NCBI GenBank assembly: GCA_008923315.1
Contig: WBSF01000009.1
Coordinates: 248,001 to 312,000 of the forward strand
Direction of reading: 5' to 3'
Source: Betaproteobacteria bacterium SCN1
Lineage (GTDB): Bacteria; Pseudomonadota; Gammaproteobacteria; Burkholderiales; Thiobacillaceae
DNA: 64,000 bases
Under the pieces are notes generated by a model that was not told the DNA's origin, did not search any database, and saw only the letters and a program-made list of their open reading frames with translations. The translations under genes were made by a program, and so were the position numbers. Of this stretch, positions 1-10,345 are shown one piece after another. The number at the start of each line of letters is the position of its first letter. The first letter of the stretch is position 1.

Positions 1-713
1 CCAAGGAACCGATGCTCGTCGAATACGCGAAGAGCTTTTTCCCGGTCATTCTTATCGTGTTCGCGTTGCGTTCCTTCCTGGTCGAGCCGTTCAAGATTCC
101 GTCCGGTTCGATGATGCCGACGCTGCTGATCGGCGACTTCATCCTGGTCAACAAATATACCTATGGCATCCGTCTGCCGGTGCTCAACAAGAAAATCATT
201 CCGCTCAACGATCCCCAGCGCGGCGACGTGATGGTGTTCCGCTACCCGGACGATCCGGATCTGGACTACATCAAGCGGGTGATCGGGGTGCCGGGGGATA
301 CCGTGGAGTACCGGGACAAGCGGCTGACAGTGAACGGCCAGCCGGTTCCGACCAGCCAGAACGGCACCTACAGTTACGTTGGCGGGGGCCTGAGCTACAT
401 CACGGCGATGGTGTACGACGAAAAGCTCGGCGAGGCCAGCCATGCCATGATGGTCGAGCCGGGCAGACCCTCGGTCGACCCGCGACAGGTCATGCCCTTT
501 CCCAACCGCGAAAACTGCTCCTACAATGCCGAGGGCGAAGGCTTCGCGTGCAAGGTGCCGGTGGGGCATTACTTCATGATGGGCGACAACCGCGATCAGA
601 GTAACGACAGCCGTTACTGGGGATTCGTCCCGGACGGGAACATCGTCGGCAAGGCCTTCTTCATCTGGATGAATTTCGACGACTTCGGACGCATCGGCAC
701 CCCCATTCGTTAA
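1..713 (+). CDS. lepB: Signal peptidase I (5' end outside window)
   Basis: Membrane serine protease that removes signal peptides from exported proteins on the periplasmic side. Counting from the first Met in the window (base 12), a hydrophobic segment at residues 9-23 leads into PSGSMMPT, whose second Ser (residue 33) is the expected nucleophile; DYIKR supplies the Lys general base and GDNRDQSNDSR is the conserved box E. The codons before that Met read K-E-P in frame with no stop, and family members have another membrane segment ahead of this point, so the true start lies left of the window. It heads the lepB-DUF4845-rnc-era-recO-pdxJ run. Identification is secure; only the N-terminus is missing. 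Confidence 0.96.
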   Translation, partial: KEPMLVEYAKSFFPVILIVFALRSFLVEPFKIPSGSMMPTLLIGDFILVNKYTYGIRLPVLNKKIIPLNDPQRGDVMVFRYPDDPDLDYIKRVIGVPGDTVEYRDKRLTVNGQPVPTSQNGTYSYVGGGLSYITAMVYDEKLGEASHAMMVEPGRPSVDPRQVMPFPNRENCSYNAEGEGFACKVPVGHYFMMGDNRDQSNDSRYWGFVPDGNIVGKAFFIWMNFDDFGRIGTPIR

Positions 714-722
714 GGAGAGATC

Positions 723-1127
723 ATGCTTCGCACCCCTGCCCGGTTTTCCCGCCAGCGTGGTTTGACCCTGTTCGGTTTTCTGTTTACCGCCGTCATTCTG
801 ATCATGCTGGCGATGCTGGCGATGAAGCTCGTGCCGGCCTATATCGAATTTTTCTCGATCAAGAAAATCCTCAATTCGATGGGGCAGGAAAGCGATATCA
901 AGTCCAAGAGCAATGCGGACCTCCGCTCCGATTTCATGCGGCGCGCCAGTGCAGACTACGTTGACGGCAAGCGGGCCGAGGATTTGCTGATCGAGCGCAA
1001 GTCGGGTATGCCGATCCTGTCGGTCGACTACGAATTCCGCACGCCACTGGTGGCCAACGTCAGCCTCGTGATCGAATTCAAGGCCAGCTCGGATCCCAGC
1101 GCGACCGCTGCTGCCGACATTGAATAA
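723..1127 (+). CDS. DUF4845 family small membrane protein
   Basis: A 134-residue protein with one clear membrane helix near the N-terminus (about residues 14-37, rich in L, I, M and A) and a soluble C-terminal part of about 95 residues. The small pilin-like layout and the position between lepB and rnc match the DUF4845 family found at this place in many betaproteobacteria. Its function is not known. It starts nine bases after lepB behind an AAGGAGAG ribosome site, and its last codons overlap the rnc start by eight bases, so it is very likely co-translated with both neighbours. Confidence 0.85.
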   Translation: MLRTPARFSRQRGLTLFGFLFTAVILIMLAMLAMKLVPAYIEFFSIKKILNSMGQESDIKSKSNADLRSDFMRRASADYVDGKRAEDLLIERKSGMPILSVDYEFRTPLVANVSLVIEFKASSDPSATAAADIE

Positions 1128-1815
1128 TCCCCTGCTTTTGCAGCGCCTGGAGCAGGCGCTGGGGCACCGGTTTTCCCGTCCCGACCTGCTCGTGCAGGCG
1201 CTTACCCATCGCAGTCACAGCGCGCTCAATAACGAGCGGCTCGAATTCCTCGGTGATTCGGTGCTCAACTGCTCCGTCGCGCGCGCGCTCTACGATGCAT
1301 TTCCCGATCTGCCCGAGGGCAGCCTGTCGCGCCTGCGCGCCAATCTGGTGCGTCAGGAGACTCTGGCCGAGATTGCCGCCGGTTTGCAGCTGGGCGATGT
1401 GCTGCGCCTGGGCGAAGGCGAGCTCAAGAGCGGAGGATTTCGCCGCCCCTCCATCCTGGCGGATGCCCTGGAATCGCTGTTCGGCGCGGTTTTCCTGGAC
1501 GCCGGTTTCGATGCTGCGCAGCATGCCGTGCGCGGCCTGTTCGATCCACTGATCGCACGCATCGATCCCAAAGCCTCGGGCAAGGATTCGAAGACGCAGT
1601 TGCAGGAAGTACTGCAGTCGCGTCGCCTGCCGCTGCCGGAATACCGGCTGGTCGACGTTCAGGGCGAGGCGCACGATCAGCATTTCGTCGTCGATTGCGT
1701 ACTGTCGCGGCCCACCCTGACCACGCGCGGCACGGGCAAGAGCCGGCGCGCCGCGGAGCAGGCCGCCGCAGGCGGTGCCTGCGAGGCGTTGCAGCAGGCG
1801 GCCGTGCGCAAATGA
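1120..1815 (+). CDS. rnc: Ribonuclease III
   Basis: Double-strand-specific endoribonuclease that processes rRNA precursors and some mRNAs. The signature [11 protein letters not shown] is at residues 39-49, carrying the Mg-binding acids, and [13 protein letters not shown] holds the second acidic cluster. A dsRNA-binding domain occupies about residues 155-225. The protein is 231 residues, normal for the family. The start is a TTG inside the end of the DUF4845 gene; it gives the N-terminus expected from homologues, and no suitable ATG lies nearby. The stop overlaps the era start as ATGA. Confidence 0.95.
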   Translation: MNNPLLLQRLEQALGHRFSRPDLLVQALTHRSHSALNNERLEFLGDSVLNCSVARALYDAFPDLPEGSLSRLRANLVRQETLAEIAAGLQLGDVLRLGEGELKSGGFRRPSILADALESLFGAVFLDAGFDAAQHAVRGLFDPLIARIDPKASGKDSKTQLQEVLQSRRLPLPEYRLVDVQGEAHDQHFVVDCVLSRPTLTTRGTGKSRRAAEQAAAGGACEALQQAAVRK

Positions 1816-2705
1816 GCGGAGCGGCGGCGCATGTCTGCGGCCTGATCGCCCTCGTCGGTCGGCCGAACGTCGGCAAGTCCACGCTGCTGAACCGGCTGGT
1901 CGGGCAGAAGATCAGCATCACCTCGAAAAAGGCGCAGACCACGCGTCATCGCGTCATGGGCATCCGTACCGAAGACGGCGCGCAGTTCGTCTTTGTCGAT
2001 ACCCCGGGCTTCCAGACCCGCCACGCCAGCACGCTGAACCGCGCGATGAACAAGCGCGTGCGAGAGACCCTGGCGGACACCGACGTGGTGATGCTGCTGG
2101 TCGAAGCCGGCCGCCTGACGCGCGAGGACCGGCAGGTGATCGACCTGCTGCCCGGCGACCGGCCGGTCGTGCTGGTCGTCAACAAGATCGACCATGCGAA
2201 GGACAAGGCTGCGCTCATGGCCTACCTGCAGGATGTGGCCGCCACGCACGCTTTCGCGGAAATCGTACCGGTCTCGGCGAAGAACGGGCACAACCTCGAC
2301 GAACTGCTGAAGGTCCTGCGTGCGCATCTGCCGGGGAATCCGCCGCTGTTCGACGAGGACGACGTCACCGACCAGACCGAGCGTCAGCTTGCCGCCGAGC
2401 TGATACGCGAAAAGGTGTTCCGCCTGTGCGGCGAGGAAATCCCCTATGCCGTTGCCGTGCAGATCGACAAGTTCGAAGAGGAGGGCAGGCTGCGCCGCAT
2501 CTTCGCCACCATCCTCGTCGACCGCGATGGCCACAAGGCGATCGTCATCGGCAAGGGCGGTGAAAAGCTCAAAGCCATCTCCACCCAGGCGCGAGAGGAT
2601 ATGGAGCGCGCCTTCGACGGCAAGGTCTATCTCGAAGTCTGGGTCAAGGTGAAGGGCGGCTGGGCGGACGATGTGCGCATGCTGAAGTCGCTCGGGCTCG
2701 ACTGA
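1812..2705 (+). CDS. era: GTPase Era
   Basis: GTPase that binds the 3' end of 16S rRNA during 30S assembly. G1 is GRPNVGKS (residues 16-23), G3 is DTPG, G4 is NKID and a SAK G5 motif follows; the C-terminal 80 residues form the KH RNA-binding domain, with IGKGGEKLK. The open frame extends further upstream, but the ATG that overlaps the rnc stop (ATGA) gives 297 residues, the family norm. The rnc-era pairing is classical and links two proteins that act on rRNA maturation. Confidence 0.96.
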   Translation: MSGAAAHVCGLIALVGRPNVGKSTLLNRLVGQKISITSKKAQTTRHRVMGIRTEDGAQFVFVDTPGFQTRHASTLNRAMNKRVRETLADTDVVMLLVEAGRLTREDRQVIDLLPGDRPVVLVVNKIDHAKDKAALMAYLQDVAATHAFAEIVPVSAKNGHNLDELLKVLRAHLPGNPPLFDEDDVTDQTERQLAAELIREKVFRLCGEEIPYAVAVQIDKFEEEGRLRRIFATILVDRDGHKAIVIGKGGEKLKAISTQAREDMERAFDGKVYLEVWVKVKGGWADDVRMLKSLGLD

Positions 2706-2738
2706 TCCGCCGCTTTCGACATCGAGGTCGCTCAGCGC

Positions 2739-3464
2739 ATGTCCACCGATGCCCGCATCAACAACGCTCCGGGTTTCGTCCTCCATACCTACCCGTTCAA
2801 GGAGACCAGCGTGGTGGCCGAGGTTTTCACCCGCGAGCACGGCCGCGTCGCGTTGATCGCGCGTGGCGCGCGCCGGCCGGCATCCGTGCTGCGCGGTCTG
2901 ATGCAGCCGTTCACGCCGCTGCTGCTCTCGTGGTTTGGCAAGTCCGATCTCAAGACGCTGCACGCCGCCGAATGGCAGGGCGGACTCGTTGCGCCGCAGG
3001 GGCGCGGACTGATGTGCGGTTTTTATCTCAACGAGCTGCTGCTGCGGGTGCTGGCGCGCGGCGATGCGCACGAGACGCTGTACGACCGCTACGTGGAAAC
3101 GCTGGACCGGCTTGCAGCCGGCGACGCGGATTTCGAGCGCATCCTGCGCCGCTTCGAGAAACACCTGCTCGCCGATATCGGCTACGGCGCTACTTTCGAC
3201 CGCGAGGCCGGAGGCGGCGCGCCCATCGATGCCGATACACGCTATGTCTATCAGCCCGAACGCGGCGCATTGCGCGCGCAGGGGCAACCGGGCTGTCCGG
3301 TATCCGGCCGCACGCTGCTCGATTTGGCGGCGGACCGCTTCGACGCACCGGCCACGCTCGCCGAAGCCAAGACGCTCATGCGCACCCTGATCAACCACAC
3401 GCTCGGCGACAAGCCGCTTTATACTCGCCAGCTCCTGCGCGAACTCACCGGTCTTACTCCATGA
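2739..3464 (+). CDS. recO: DNA repair protein RecO
   Basis: Recombination mediator that helps load RecA on SSB-coated single strands together with RecR. The N-terminal OB fold is recognisable (residues about 8-85: [11 protein letters not shown], then [15 protein letters not shown]). The C-terminal helical part follows. Length (241 residues) is typical. The gene lies 33 bases after era and its stop overlaps the pdxJ start as ATGA, the usual era-recO-pdxJ order. Confidence 0.92.
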   Translation: MSTDARINNAPGFVLHTYPFKETSVVAEVFTREHGRVALIARGARRPASVLRGLMQPFTPLLLSWFGKSDLKTLHAAEWQGGLVAPQGRGLMCGFYLNELLLRVLARGDAHETLYDRYVETLDRLAAGDADFERILRRFEKHLLADIGYGATFDREAGGGAPIDADTRYVYQPERGALRAQGQPGCPVSGRTLLDLAADRFDAPATLAEAKTLMRTLINHTLGDKPLYTRQLLRELTGLTP

Positions 3465-4189
3465 GCATTCATCTCGGCGTCAACATCGACCACATCGCCA
3501 CCCTCAGGCAAGCCCGGAAAACCCGCTATCCCAGCCCTGTCGAAGCCGCGCTCATGGCCGAGACAGCAGGCGCCGATTCCATCACGCTCCATCTGCGCGA
3601 AGACCGCCGCCATATCCAGGACGCCGATGTCGCCATCCTGCGCCAGTGCCTGAAAACCAAGATGAATCTGGAAATGGCCGTGACCGATGAGATGCTCGCC
3701 ATCGCCACCGCTACTCAACCGCAGGATGTCTGTCTCGTTCCCGAAAGACGCGAGGAGCTCACCACCGAAGGTGGCCTCGACGTGAAGGGACAGGTGCCGA
3801 GGATCGGCGATGCCTGCAAGCGTCTGGCCGATGCCGGCATCCGCGTTTCGCTCTTCATCGATGCCGATTTCGCCCAGCTCGATGCCGCCCTGCGTTGCGG
3901 TGCGCCCATCGTCGAAATCCACACCGGCGCGTATGCCGATGCGGAAACCGACGCAGCGCGCGGTCTCGAATTCGAGCGTATTCGCAAGGCAGTTGCCTAC
4001 GGGCGCAGCATCGGGCTTACCGTCAACGCCGGACATGGTCTGACCTATCACAACGTCCAGCTCATCGCGGCGCTGCCTGGCATTCACGAACTCAACATCG
4101 GCCATGCCATCGTTGCACAGGCCCTGTTCACGGGCTGGCACGCGGCCGTTGCGGAGATGAAACGGCTGATGGTGGACGCGGCAGGCTGA
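3461..4189 (+). CDS. pdxJ: Pyridoxine 5'-phosphate synthase
   Basis: Joins 1-deoxy-D-xylulose 5-phosphate and 3-amino-2-oxopropyl phosphate to make pyridoxine 5'-phosphate, the last step of the DXP-dependent vitamin B6 route. The TIM-barrel N-terminus [17 protein letters not shown], the [12 protein letters not shown] stretch and the terminal [12 protein letters not shown] motif are all present in a 242-residue protein. The start is the ATG overlapping the recO stop. In many relatives acpS follows directly; here it is absent and a 128-base spacer leads to a channel gene. That spacer shows only a weak 6-bp hairpin (about 4223-4245). Confidence 0.96.
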   Translation: MSIHLGVNIDHIATLRQARKTRYPSPVEAALMAETAGADSITLHLREDRRHIQDADVAILRQCLKTKMNLEMAVTDEMLAIATATQPQDVCLVPERREELTTEGGLDVKGQVPRIGDACKRLADAGIRVSLFIDADFAQLDAALRCGAPIVEIHTGAYADAETDAARGLEFERIRKAVAYGRSIGLTVNAGHGLTYHNVQLIAALPGIHELNIGHAIVAQALFTGWHAAVAEMKRLMVDAAG

Positions 4190-4317
4190 CGAGCGCTGCG
4201 GCGCAAGTCGCCTTCACGGTCGCGAGCCGGTAACATGAGGGCTCGTTTCGCAACCGACCCGCCGGCGCTTCGCGGTGCGCCACGCACCCTTCATGTGCGG
4301 CCCGGCATCCCTTCCGT

Positions 4318-5430
4318 ATGAACCTTACGTTCCCGCATTACATCGAGTCGCTGCTTGCCGCATCCTGGCTGCCGCAGGTGATGACGGTACTGGCCGTCGT
4401 CGTTGGCCTCAATATTGTCGCCAGCATCGTGTTGCGCTACGTCGAGAAACTGACGGCGCGGACTTCAACGGTATGGGACGAGGCGCTGGTCAGGGCCGCC
4501 CGCAGCCCGGTCACGCTCGTGCTCTGGACGGTGGGGACGGCCTACGCCATCCAGATCGTCGATGCGCACCTGGGACTGACGGTGCCCGACATGGTCGGGC
4601 AGGTCATGCGCAGCCTGATCATCGTCGCGCTGGCCTGGTTTCTGTTGCGACTGATCGGGCAGGTCTCGCGCGGCGTGCTTGCCCGCAGCGAGGCAGAGGG
4701 ACAGGGCATCGACCGCACCACGGTCGATGCCCTGTCCAAGCTCGGCCGTGTGACCGTACTGGTCGTGGCCCTGCTGGTCGTATTGCAGCACCTTGGATTC
4801 AGCGTATCCGGGGTACTGGCGTTCGGTGGCATCGGCGGCATCGCCGTGGGCTTTGCCGCCAAGGATATGCTGGCCAATTTCTTCGGCGGGCTGACCATCT
4901 ACCTGGACCGGCCTTTCACGGTCGGCGAATGGATCCGTTCGCCCGACAAGCAGATCGAGGGCACGGTCGAATATATCGGCTGGCGGCATACGCGGGTACG
5001 CGCGTTCAACAAGAACCCGATCTACGTGCCCAATGCGCTGTTCACCAGCATCGTGGTCGAGAACCCCACGCGCATGACCAACCGGCGCATCAAGGAAACC
5101 ATCGGCGTCCGCTATGACGACATCGGCAAAGTGGCGCCCATCGTGGCGGATGTAAAAGCCATGCTGTACGCGCATCCGGAGATCGACACGAACGCGACGA
5201 TCATCGTCAATTTCAACCAGTATGGCCCGTCGTCGCTCGACATCATGATCTACACCTTCACCAGGACGAAGGAATGGGTGCGTTTCCACGAGATCAAGCA
5301 GGACGTGCTGTTGCGGATCGGTGCCATCATCGGGTCGCACGGGGCACAGATCGCGTTCCCGACGCAGACCCTCTATGTCGCGTCGATGCCGGACGAGGCC
5401 GGGGCAGGATCGTCCGGCGCGCAGGCGTAA
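4318..5430 (+). CDS. MscS-family mechanosensitive ion channel
   Basis: Inner-membrane channel of the small-conductance mechanosensitive family, expected to release solutes on hypo-osmotic shock. Several N-terminal helices (about residues 15-40, 65-85, 95-120, 140-165) precede the pore-lining helix with its G/A-rich run VLAFGGIGGIAVGFAAKDML (about residues 163-182). Then comes the family motif NFFGGLTIYLDRPFTVGEWI and a C-terminal beta and alpha/beta part, 370 residues in all. No strong ribosome site precedes the ATG. It is convergent with the DedA gene, only 18 bases away. Confidence 0.88.
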   Translation: MNLTFPHYIESLLAASWLPQVMTVLAVVVGLNIVASIVLRYVEKLTARTSTVWDEALVRAARSPVTLVLWTVGTAYAIQIVDAHLGLTVPDMVGQVMRSLIIVALAWFLLRLIGQVSRGVLARSEAEGQGIDRTTVDALSKLGRVTVLVVALLVVLQHLGFSVSGVLAFGGIGGIAVGFAAKDMLANFFGGLTIYLDRPFTVGEWIRSPDKQIEGTVEYIGWRHTRVRAFNKNPIYVPNALFTSIVVENPTRMTNRRIKETIGVRYDDIGKVAPIVADVKAMLYAHPEIDTNATIIVNFNQYGPSSLDIMIYTFTRTKEWVRFHEIKQDVLLRIGAIIGSHGAQIAFPTQTLYVASMPDEAGAGSSGAQA

Positions 5431-5448
5431 GCGGGTGCCGGGTGCGAA

Positions 5449-6057
5449 TCAGCGCAGGATGCGCTTCTTGAGCTTGATGCGCACGTAAAGCAGGATGATG
5501 ACGGCAACCGCCCCCAGGGTAACCAGGGTGATCAGATGCAGGTTGTCGCGAATGGCGGCCTCGTTATGGCCAAGGGTGTAGCCGAGCAGGGCCAGTATGG
5601 TGACCCAGATGCCTGCGCCGAGACTGGTGTAAAAGCTGAAGACGGCCAGGTTCATGCGGGCCAGCCCCGCAGGCAGGGAAATGTATTGGCGTACCGCTGG
5701 AATCAGCCGGCCGGTAAACGTGGAAATATGGCCATGGCGCGCAAAGAAATCCTCCATGCGCTGTAGCGAGTGTTCCTTGAACAGCACGTACTTGCCATAG
5801 CGCAGGAGGAAAGGGCGGCCAAGTTTCATGGCCAGCCAATAGTTGAACAGCGCGCCGGTCAGACTGCCTCCGATCCCGGCCAGGATGGCGAGTACCAGAT
5901 GCATCTCGCCCTTGTAGGCAAGATATCCCGCGGGGATCATGACCACTTCGCTGGGGAAAGGGAAAAAACTCGACTCCAGCGCCATCAAGAGAAAAATGCC
6001 AAGATAGCCCCATGCACCGACGGTTTCGACGATGATCCGGATCAGTTCGTTGAGCAT
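5449..6057 (-). CDS. DedA family membrane protein
   Basis: Integral membrane protein of the DedA/VTT superfamily, linked in other bacteria to lipid scrambling, undecaprenyl-phosphate handling and envelope integrity. The conserved features are present: the [13 protein letters not shown] loop near residue 30, the FFARHG and [10 protein letters not shown] segment in the middle, and several helices in 202 residues. It sits 55 bases after secF on the same strand and may be read through from the sec operon. The exact substrate cannot be told from sequence. Confidence 0.88.
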   Translation of the reverse strand: MLNELIRIIVETVGAWGYLGIFLLMALESSFFPFPSEVVMIPAGYLAYKGEMHLVLAILAGIGGSLTGALFNYWLAMKLGRPFLLRYGKYVLFKEHSLQRMEDFFARHGHISTFTGRLIPAVRQYISLPAGLARMNLAVFSFYTSLGAGIWVTILALLGYTLGHNEAAIRDNLHLITLVTLGAVAVIILLYVRIKLKKRILR

Positions 6058-6112
6058 GGTGTCGGCGCAGACAGGCCGTCTGTCGTTCGGCGCGGGCTTG
6101 TCCGCCGGTTTT

Positions 6113-7045
6113 TCAGACGACGGCTTCCTGTTTCTTTTCGACCGGCTTGATGAAATGCTCGCGTTTGACGCCGAACATCAGCAGCAGCGGCGAGGCGACC
6201 AGGGTGGAGGAGTAGATCCCGAACAGGATGCCGATGGTCAGCGCGAGGGCGAAGTTGTGCAGCGCTTCGCCGCCGAAGAACAGCATCGACAGCACCATGA
6301 TCTGGGTGGAACCGTGCGTGATGATGGTGCGGCTCATCGTGCGGGTGATGGCGTCATCGATGATGTGCGGCACCGTGGAGCCACGCATCTTGCGGATGTT
6401 TTCCCGGATACGGTCGAAAATGACGACAGATTCGTTGACTGAATAGCCGAGCACGGCAAGCACCCCGGCCAGCACGGTGAGCGTGAACTCCCACTGGAAA
6501 AAGGCGAACAGACCGAGAATGATCACCACGTCGTGCAGGTTGGCCAGCATGCCGGCGACCGCGAACCGCCATTCGAAACGAATGGCGAGGTAGGCCATGA
6601 TGCCCAGGGAGACGACGAGGAGCGCCAGCGCACCGCTGTCGTAGAGCTCCTTGCCGACTTGCGGCCCGACGAAATCCACGCGCTTCAGCTCCACGTCCGA
6701 ATTGGCCGCGGTCAGTGCCGCCATGACGCGGTTGCTGGTCTGCGCCATGTCGACCTGTCCCTTGTTCGGCAGACGGATCAACACGTCCCGGCTGGTGCCG
6801 AAATTCTGTACCGTGATTTCAGGGAGCCCGGTTTTTTCCAGTGCGGACCGGATGGACGGGATGTCGGCCGGCTGGCTGTAGCTCACTTCGATCAGCGTGC
6901 CCCCGGTAAAGTCGACGCCGAGATTCAGGCCTTTGGCCCAGAGCGCCCAGATCGAGAACAGGAAGGTCACCAGGGAAATGATCGTGGTGGCCTTCCCCCA
7001 GCTCATGAAGGGGATGGTTTTCTTGAACGGAAAGAGCTCCAGCAT
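6113..7045 (-). CDS. secF: Protein translocase subunit SecF
   Basis: RND-type partner of SecD that uses the proton gradient to help pull secreted proteins through SecYEG. The first helix leads to the periplasmic domain marked [16 protein letters not shown], and the membrane half carries [20 protein letters not shown], the family signature. At 310 residues it is full length. It follows secD by nine bases, so SecD and SecF are made together. Confidence 0.96.
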   Translation of the reverse strand: MLELFPFKKTIPFMSWGKATTIISLVTFLFSIWALWAKGLNLGVDFTGGTLIEVSYSQPADIPSIRSALEKTGLPEITVQNFGTSRDVLIRLPNKGQVDMAQTSNRVMAALTAANSDVELKRVDFVGPQVGKELYDSGALALLVVSLGIMAYLAIRFEWRFAVAGMLANLHDVVIILGLFAFFQWEFTLTVLAGVLAVLGYSVNESVVIFDRIRENIRKMRGSTVPHIIDDAITRTMSRTIITHGSTQIMVLSMLFFGGEALHNFALALTIGILFGIYSSTLVASPLLLMFGVKREHFIKPVEKKQEAVV

Positions 7046-7054
7046 GACGTGGCC

Positions 7055-8869
7055 TCAGATCGAGATTTTGGCGAGTCGGGCCTTGCGGCCATAGGTCAGG
7101 TTGACCATCGCGCGCGAGATGGTCACAGCCGAGAACATCGAGGTCAGGATGCCCAGGCAGAGCACGACGGCGAAGCCGCGTACCGGACCCGAGCCCAGCC
7201 AGAAGAGCGAGATGCCGGCAATGAAGGTGGTGACGTTGGAGTCCAGAATCGTGGCCCAGGCACGTTCGTAGCCGGCATGGATGGCGGCTTGCGGCGTGGC
7301 GCCGTTGCGCAGCTCCTCGCGTACGCGTTCGTTGATCAGCACGTTGGCGTCGATCGCCATACCCAGCGTCAGGGCGATCGCCGCCATGCCGGGCAGCGTC
7401 AGCGTGGCCTGGATCATCGACAGCAGTGCGATCAGGAAGAAGCCGTTGACGGCCAGCGCGATGGAGGAGAACAGGCCGAATACGCGGTAGTAGATGATCA
7501 TGAACGTGACCACCGCGAAGAAGCCCCAGATGTTGGAGTGGAAGCCCTTCTCGATGTTTTCCGCGCCCATGCTGGGGCCAACGGTGCGTTCCTCGACGAT
7601 CTGCATCGGCGCGGCCAGCGCGCCGGCGCGCAGCAGCAGCGCGACGTCAGACGCCTCCTGCGTGTTGGCCATGCCGGTGATCTGCACCCGACCGCCGCCG
7701 ATTTCCTCGCGGATCACGGGCGCGGTGATCGCTTCTGCCCGCCCTTTCTCGATCAGCAGGATGGCCATGCGCTTGCCGACGTTTTCGCGCGTCACGTCCT
7801 TGAATATGCGTGCGCCCTTGCCGTCGAGGTTGATGTGCACGGCCGCCTGGCCGCTGCTGTTGTCGAAACCGGGCGAAGCGTCGGTGATCGAGTCGCCGGT
7901 CAGGACCACGTCCTTCTTGACGGCGATGGGAAAGCCCTCGCGGCTGGGCACGATGTCGGCACCGAACGGCGCCTGGCCCTGGCTGAGCATCGTGGGGTCG
8001 GCCTGCTCGTCCACCATGCGGATTTCCAGGGTGGCGGTGCGGCCCAGGATCTCTTTGGCCTTGGCGGTATCCTGCACACCGGGCAATTGCACCACGACGC
8101 GATTGGTACCCTGTTGCTGGATCACCGGTTCGGCCACGCCCAGCTCATTGACGCGGTTGCGCAGGGTGGTGATGTTCTGCTGCAGGGCGAAATCCTGTAC
8201 GCGCTTGACGGCTTCGGGCTTGAGGCGCGCGGTCAGGGTAAAGCCGTCTTCCTGGTCGGCGGGCGTGAAACCGAGATCGGCGAAAGCCGCGGACAGCTTG
8301 TCGATCGCGGCGTCGCGCTGATCGCGGGTGGCGAAATGCACGGTCACCGCATTGCCCTCGCGCACGATGCGGCCATAGCGGATGCGATCGCTGCGAAGCT
8401 CGGCACGAAAATCGTTCTGGTAGCGGATCGCGGCCTTGTCCAGCGCGGCCTTCATGTCGACTTCCAGCATGAAATGCACGCCGCCGCGCAGGTCCAGGCC
8501 CAGATACATCGGCAGGGCATTGATCGTGCCCAGCCACTGCGGCGAGGCCGAGACCAGATTGAGCGCCACGGTGTAGCTGTCGCCAAGCGCGGCCTGCAGC
8601 ACGTCCTTGGCCTTGATCTGGGCGTCGGGGCTGGCGAAACGCAGTTTGATGGTGTTGCCGGCCAGCTCGGCGCCGGTGTACGCGAGATTCGCCGACTTGA
8701 GCGCGGCTTCGGCGCGACCCAGCAGGGCCGTGTCGGCCTTTTCCACTGCGCGCACCGGCGAAACCTGCACGGCGGGCACTTCACCGAAGAAGTTCGGAAG
8801 GGTGTAGATGAACGCGATCAGCAGTGTGGCGCCGATGAGGAGGTATCGCCAGAGGGGGTAGCGGTTCAT
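7055..8869 (-). CDS. secD: Protein translocase subunit SecD
   Basis: Larger RND-type subunit of the SecDF motor. It has an N-terminal helix (residues 7-25), a long periplasmic P1 region with LGLDLRGGVHFMLEVD near residue 125, and a C-terminal six-helix block with GMAIDANVLINERVREEL. Length is 604 residues. It is placed between yajC and secF, the standard order, and the 82-base gap to yajC shows no gene. Confidence 0.97.
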   Translation of the reverse strand: MNRYPLWRYLLIGATLLIAFIYTLPNFFGEVPAVQVSPVRAVEKADTALLGRAEAALKSANLAYTGAELAGNTIKLRFASPDAQIKAKDVLQAALGDSYTVALNLVSASPQWLGTINALPMYLGLDLRGGVHFMLEVDMKAALDKAAIRYQNDFRAELRSDRIRYGRIVREGNAVTVHFATRDQRDAAIDKLSAAFADLGFTPADQEDGFTLTARLKPEAVKRVQDFALQQNITTLRNRVNELGVAEPVIQQQGTNRVVVQLPGVQDTAKAKEILGRTATLEIRMVDEQADPTMLSQGQAPFGADIVPSREGFPIAVKKDVVLTGDSITDASPGFDNSSGQAAVHINLDGKGARIFKDVTRENVGKRMAILLIEKGRAEAITAPVIREEIGGGRVQITGMANTQEASDVALLLRAGALAAPMQIVEERTVGPSMGAENIEKGFHSNIWGFFAVVTFMIIYYRVFGLFSSIALAVNGFFLIALLSMIQATLTLPGMAAIALTLGMAIDANVLINERVREELRNGATPQAAIHAGYERAWATILDSNVTTFIAGISLFWLGSGPVRGFAVVLCLGILTSMFSAVTISRAMVNLTYGRKARLAKISI

Positions 8870-8951
8870 GGCTGGGTGCGGAGAGGGCAGGGGCTTCGAT
8901 GCGGGAGGCGGACCGGGATTCCATGGGGCCGCGGGGACGGCCTCCGGAACC

Positions 8952-9269
8952 TCACAGACTCTTGATCGTGCCTTTGGGCAACAGGGTCTGGATGGATTGC
9001 TTCTGCACGTGCGTAATCACGCCGTCAGCGATTTCGAGGGCGACATACTGGTCGCTGAGTTTGGTGACCTTGCCGACCTGGCCGCTTGCGGTGACGACTT
9101 CGTCCCCCTTTTGCAGATCGGCCAGCATTTTCTTCTGTTCCTTGGCGCGCTTCATCTGCGGACGGATGAGCATGAACCAGAACAGGATGAAGATGATGAT
9201 GAGCGGCAGAAAGTCCGCGAAGCCGGGTGCGGCGGGTGCGGCAGTCTGGGCATGGGCAAAGGAAATCAT
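8952..9269 (-). CDS. yajC: Preprotein translocase subunit YajC
   Basis: Small accessory protein of the Sec holotranslocon. The 105-residue product has an AP-rich start, one membrane helix (about residues 18-37, FLPLIIIFILFWFMLIRPQ) and the conserved RPQMKRAKEQKKMLADLQKG cytoplasmic segment. It leads yajC-secD-secF. Unlike the usual order, yajC does not follow tgt directly here; a yjgN-M48 pair lies between. Confidence 0.95.
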   Translation of the reverse strand: MISFAHAQTAAPAAPGFADFLPLIIIFILFWFMLIRPQMKRAKEQKKMLADLQKGDEVVTASGQVGKVTKLSDQYVALEIADGVITHVQKQSIQTLLPKGTIKSL

Positions 9270-9337
9270 GCGGCTTGGCCTCGGATCGAAAACCGGGTGA
9301 TTCTAGCACGCCGCCGTGACGGGCCCGGACGGCTGCA

Positions 9338-10345
9338 TCAGCAGTCTTTTGCGTCGATGAACGGGCGTATACGCTCGCGCGAGCCGGGATGGCTGTCGAG
9401 CAGCCCGGTATCGGACGGCGACCTGTCCAGGCGGCCCAGGATGTCGGCAAAACGCCGCGGCGGAATGCAGGCGGCGTGCAGCCAGCCCAGAGCGTAAGCG
9501 TCCGCTTCGCGTTCCATGTCGCGCGAGTAGCCGGTTTGCAGCAGCAGGCTGGGCAGGCCGGCGGCCAGGTCGGTGACACTGCCGATGTCGCCCGTGACGG
9601 CCACCAGGATCGCGCCTGCGCCGATCCCCTGCAAGGCCAGCCTGAGGCTGTGACGGTGCCGTACGTGACCCAGTTCGTGCGCCAGCACGGCGAGCACCTC
9701 CTCGTCGTGCTGCGCCAGGTTCACCAGTGCGTCGGTAACGACGATCGTGCCGCCCGGCAGGGCCATGGCATTGGCGCCGAACAGTGCGCTGTTGCGGAAC
9801 AGCAGGCGATAGGGCGGACAGTCCTGCCGGCCGCACCGGGCGGCAAGCTGTGCCGTCAGCGCCTGCTGGTGTGCCGCGGGCAGTCCGCTCGGGCGCAGGC
9901 TGATTTTTTCCATCAGCGCCAGCGATTCCGTGCCGATGCGCGATTCCAGCCCGGCGGGCAGGGTGCGCGCAGCCAGCGCGGCGGCCGCGGGGACGCCCCA
10001 GCGCAGGCCGGCGAACAGGATGCCGGCCGATACGATCAGTGCCGCGACGGCGTAGATCGGCCGTCCTTCCAGCCTGCGCGCCCAGCGTTCGGGGGTGCGT
10101 CCGGACAGGCGGTCTGCCAGTGTGGCCAGTGCCGCATGATCGCCGCTGTGAAGCTCCTGATGGTCCGGCAGATGGATCACGCCCCGTGCGGCGCCTGCCG
10201 GCGGCGCGAGCGCGATACGGGCGAGCGGGATCGCTAGCGCGATGCCGTCACCTTCGATGTGCAGCGTTTCCGCGTCGACCCGGGCGTGCACCGGGTGCGC
10301 GCGCGAGGTCCGGCCATCGAACAGATCGCCGCTGAAGGCGGTCAC
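9338..10345 (-). CDS. Membrane-anchored M48 family zinc metalloprotease
   Basis: Zinc peptidase with the motif HELGH inside VLAHELGHVRHRHS and a downstream SRDMEREADAYALG that supplies the third zinc ligand (Glu) and the EADAYA motif. The N-terminal 75 residues form a small beta-type domain seen in peptidases that follow YjgN genes. One membrane helix sits near residues 95-115 and a second, weaker one just after HRHS. I place the start at a GTG overlapping the yjgN stop as GTGA, giving 335 residues; the frame is open further upstream, but that stretch is the yjgN gene read out of frame. Probably processes envelope proteins; the substrate is unknown. Confidence 0.86.
   Translation of the reverse strand: MTAFSGDLFDGRTSRAHPVHARVDAETLHIEGDGIALAIPLARIALAPPAGAARGVIHLPDHQELHSGDHAALATLADRLSGRTPERWARRLEGRPIYAVAALIVSAGILFAGLRWGVPAAAALAARTLPAGLESRIGTESLALMEKISLRPSGLPAAHQQALTAQLAARCGRQDCPPYRLLFRNSALFGANAMALPGGTIVVTDALVNLAQHDEEVLAVLAHELGHVRHRHSLRLALQGIGAGAILVAVTGDIGSVTDLAAGLPSLLLQTGYSRDMEREADAYALGWLHAACIPPRRFADILGRLDRSPSDTGLLDSHPGSRERIRPFIDAKDC

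Noticed and set aside
4190-4317. acpS after pdxJ, as expected from gene order
   Set aside because: The spacer has no room for a 125-residue gene and the next gene is an MscS channel; acpS must be elsewhere.
6533-8965. 810-codon plus-strand open frame opposite secD and secF
   Set aside because: Antisense shadow in GC-rich DNA; secD, secF and their motifs on the other strand explain the region fully.
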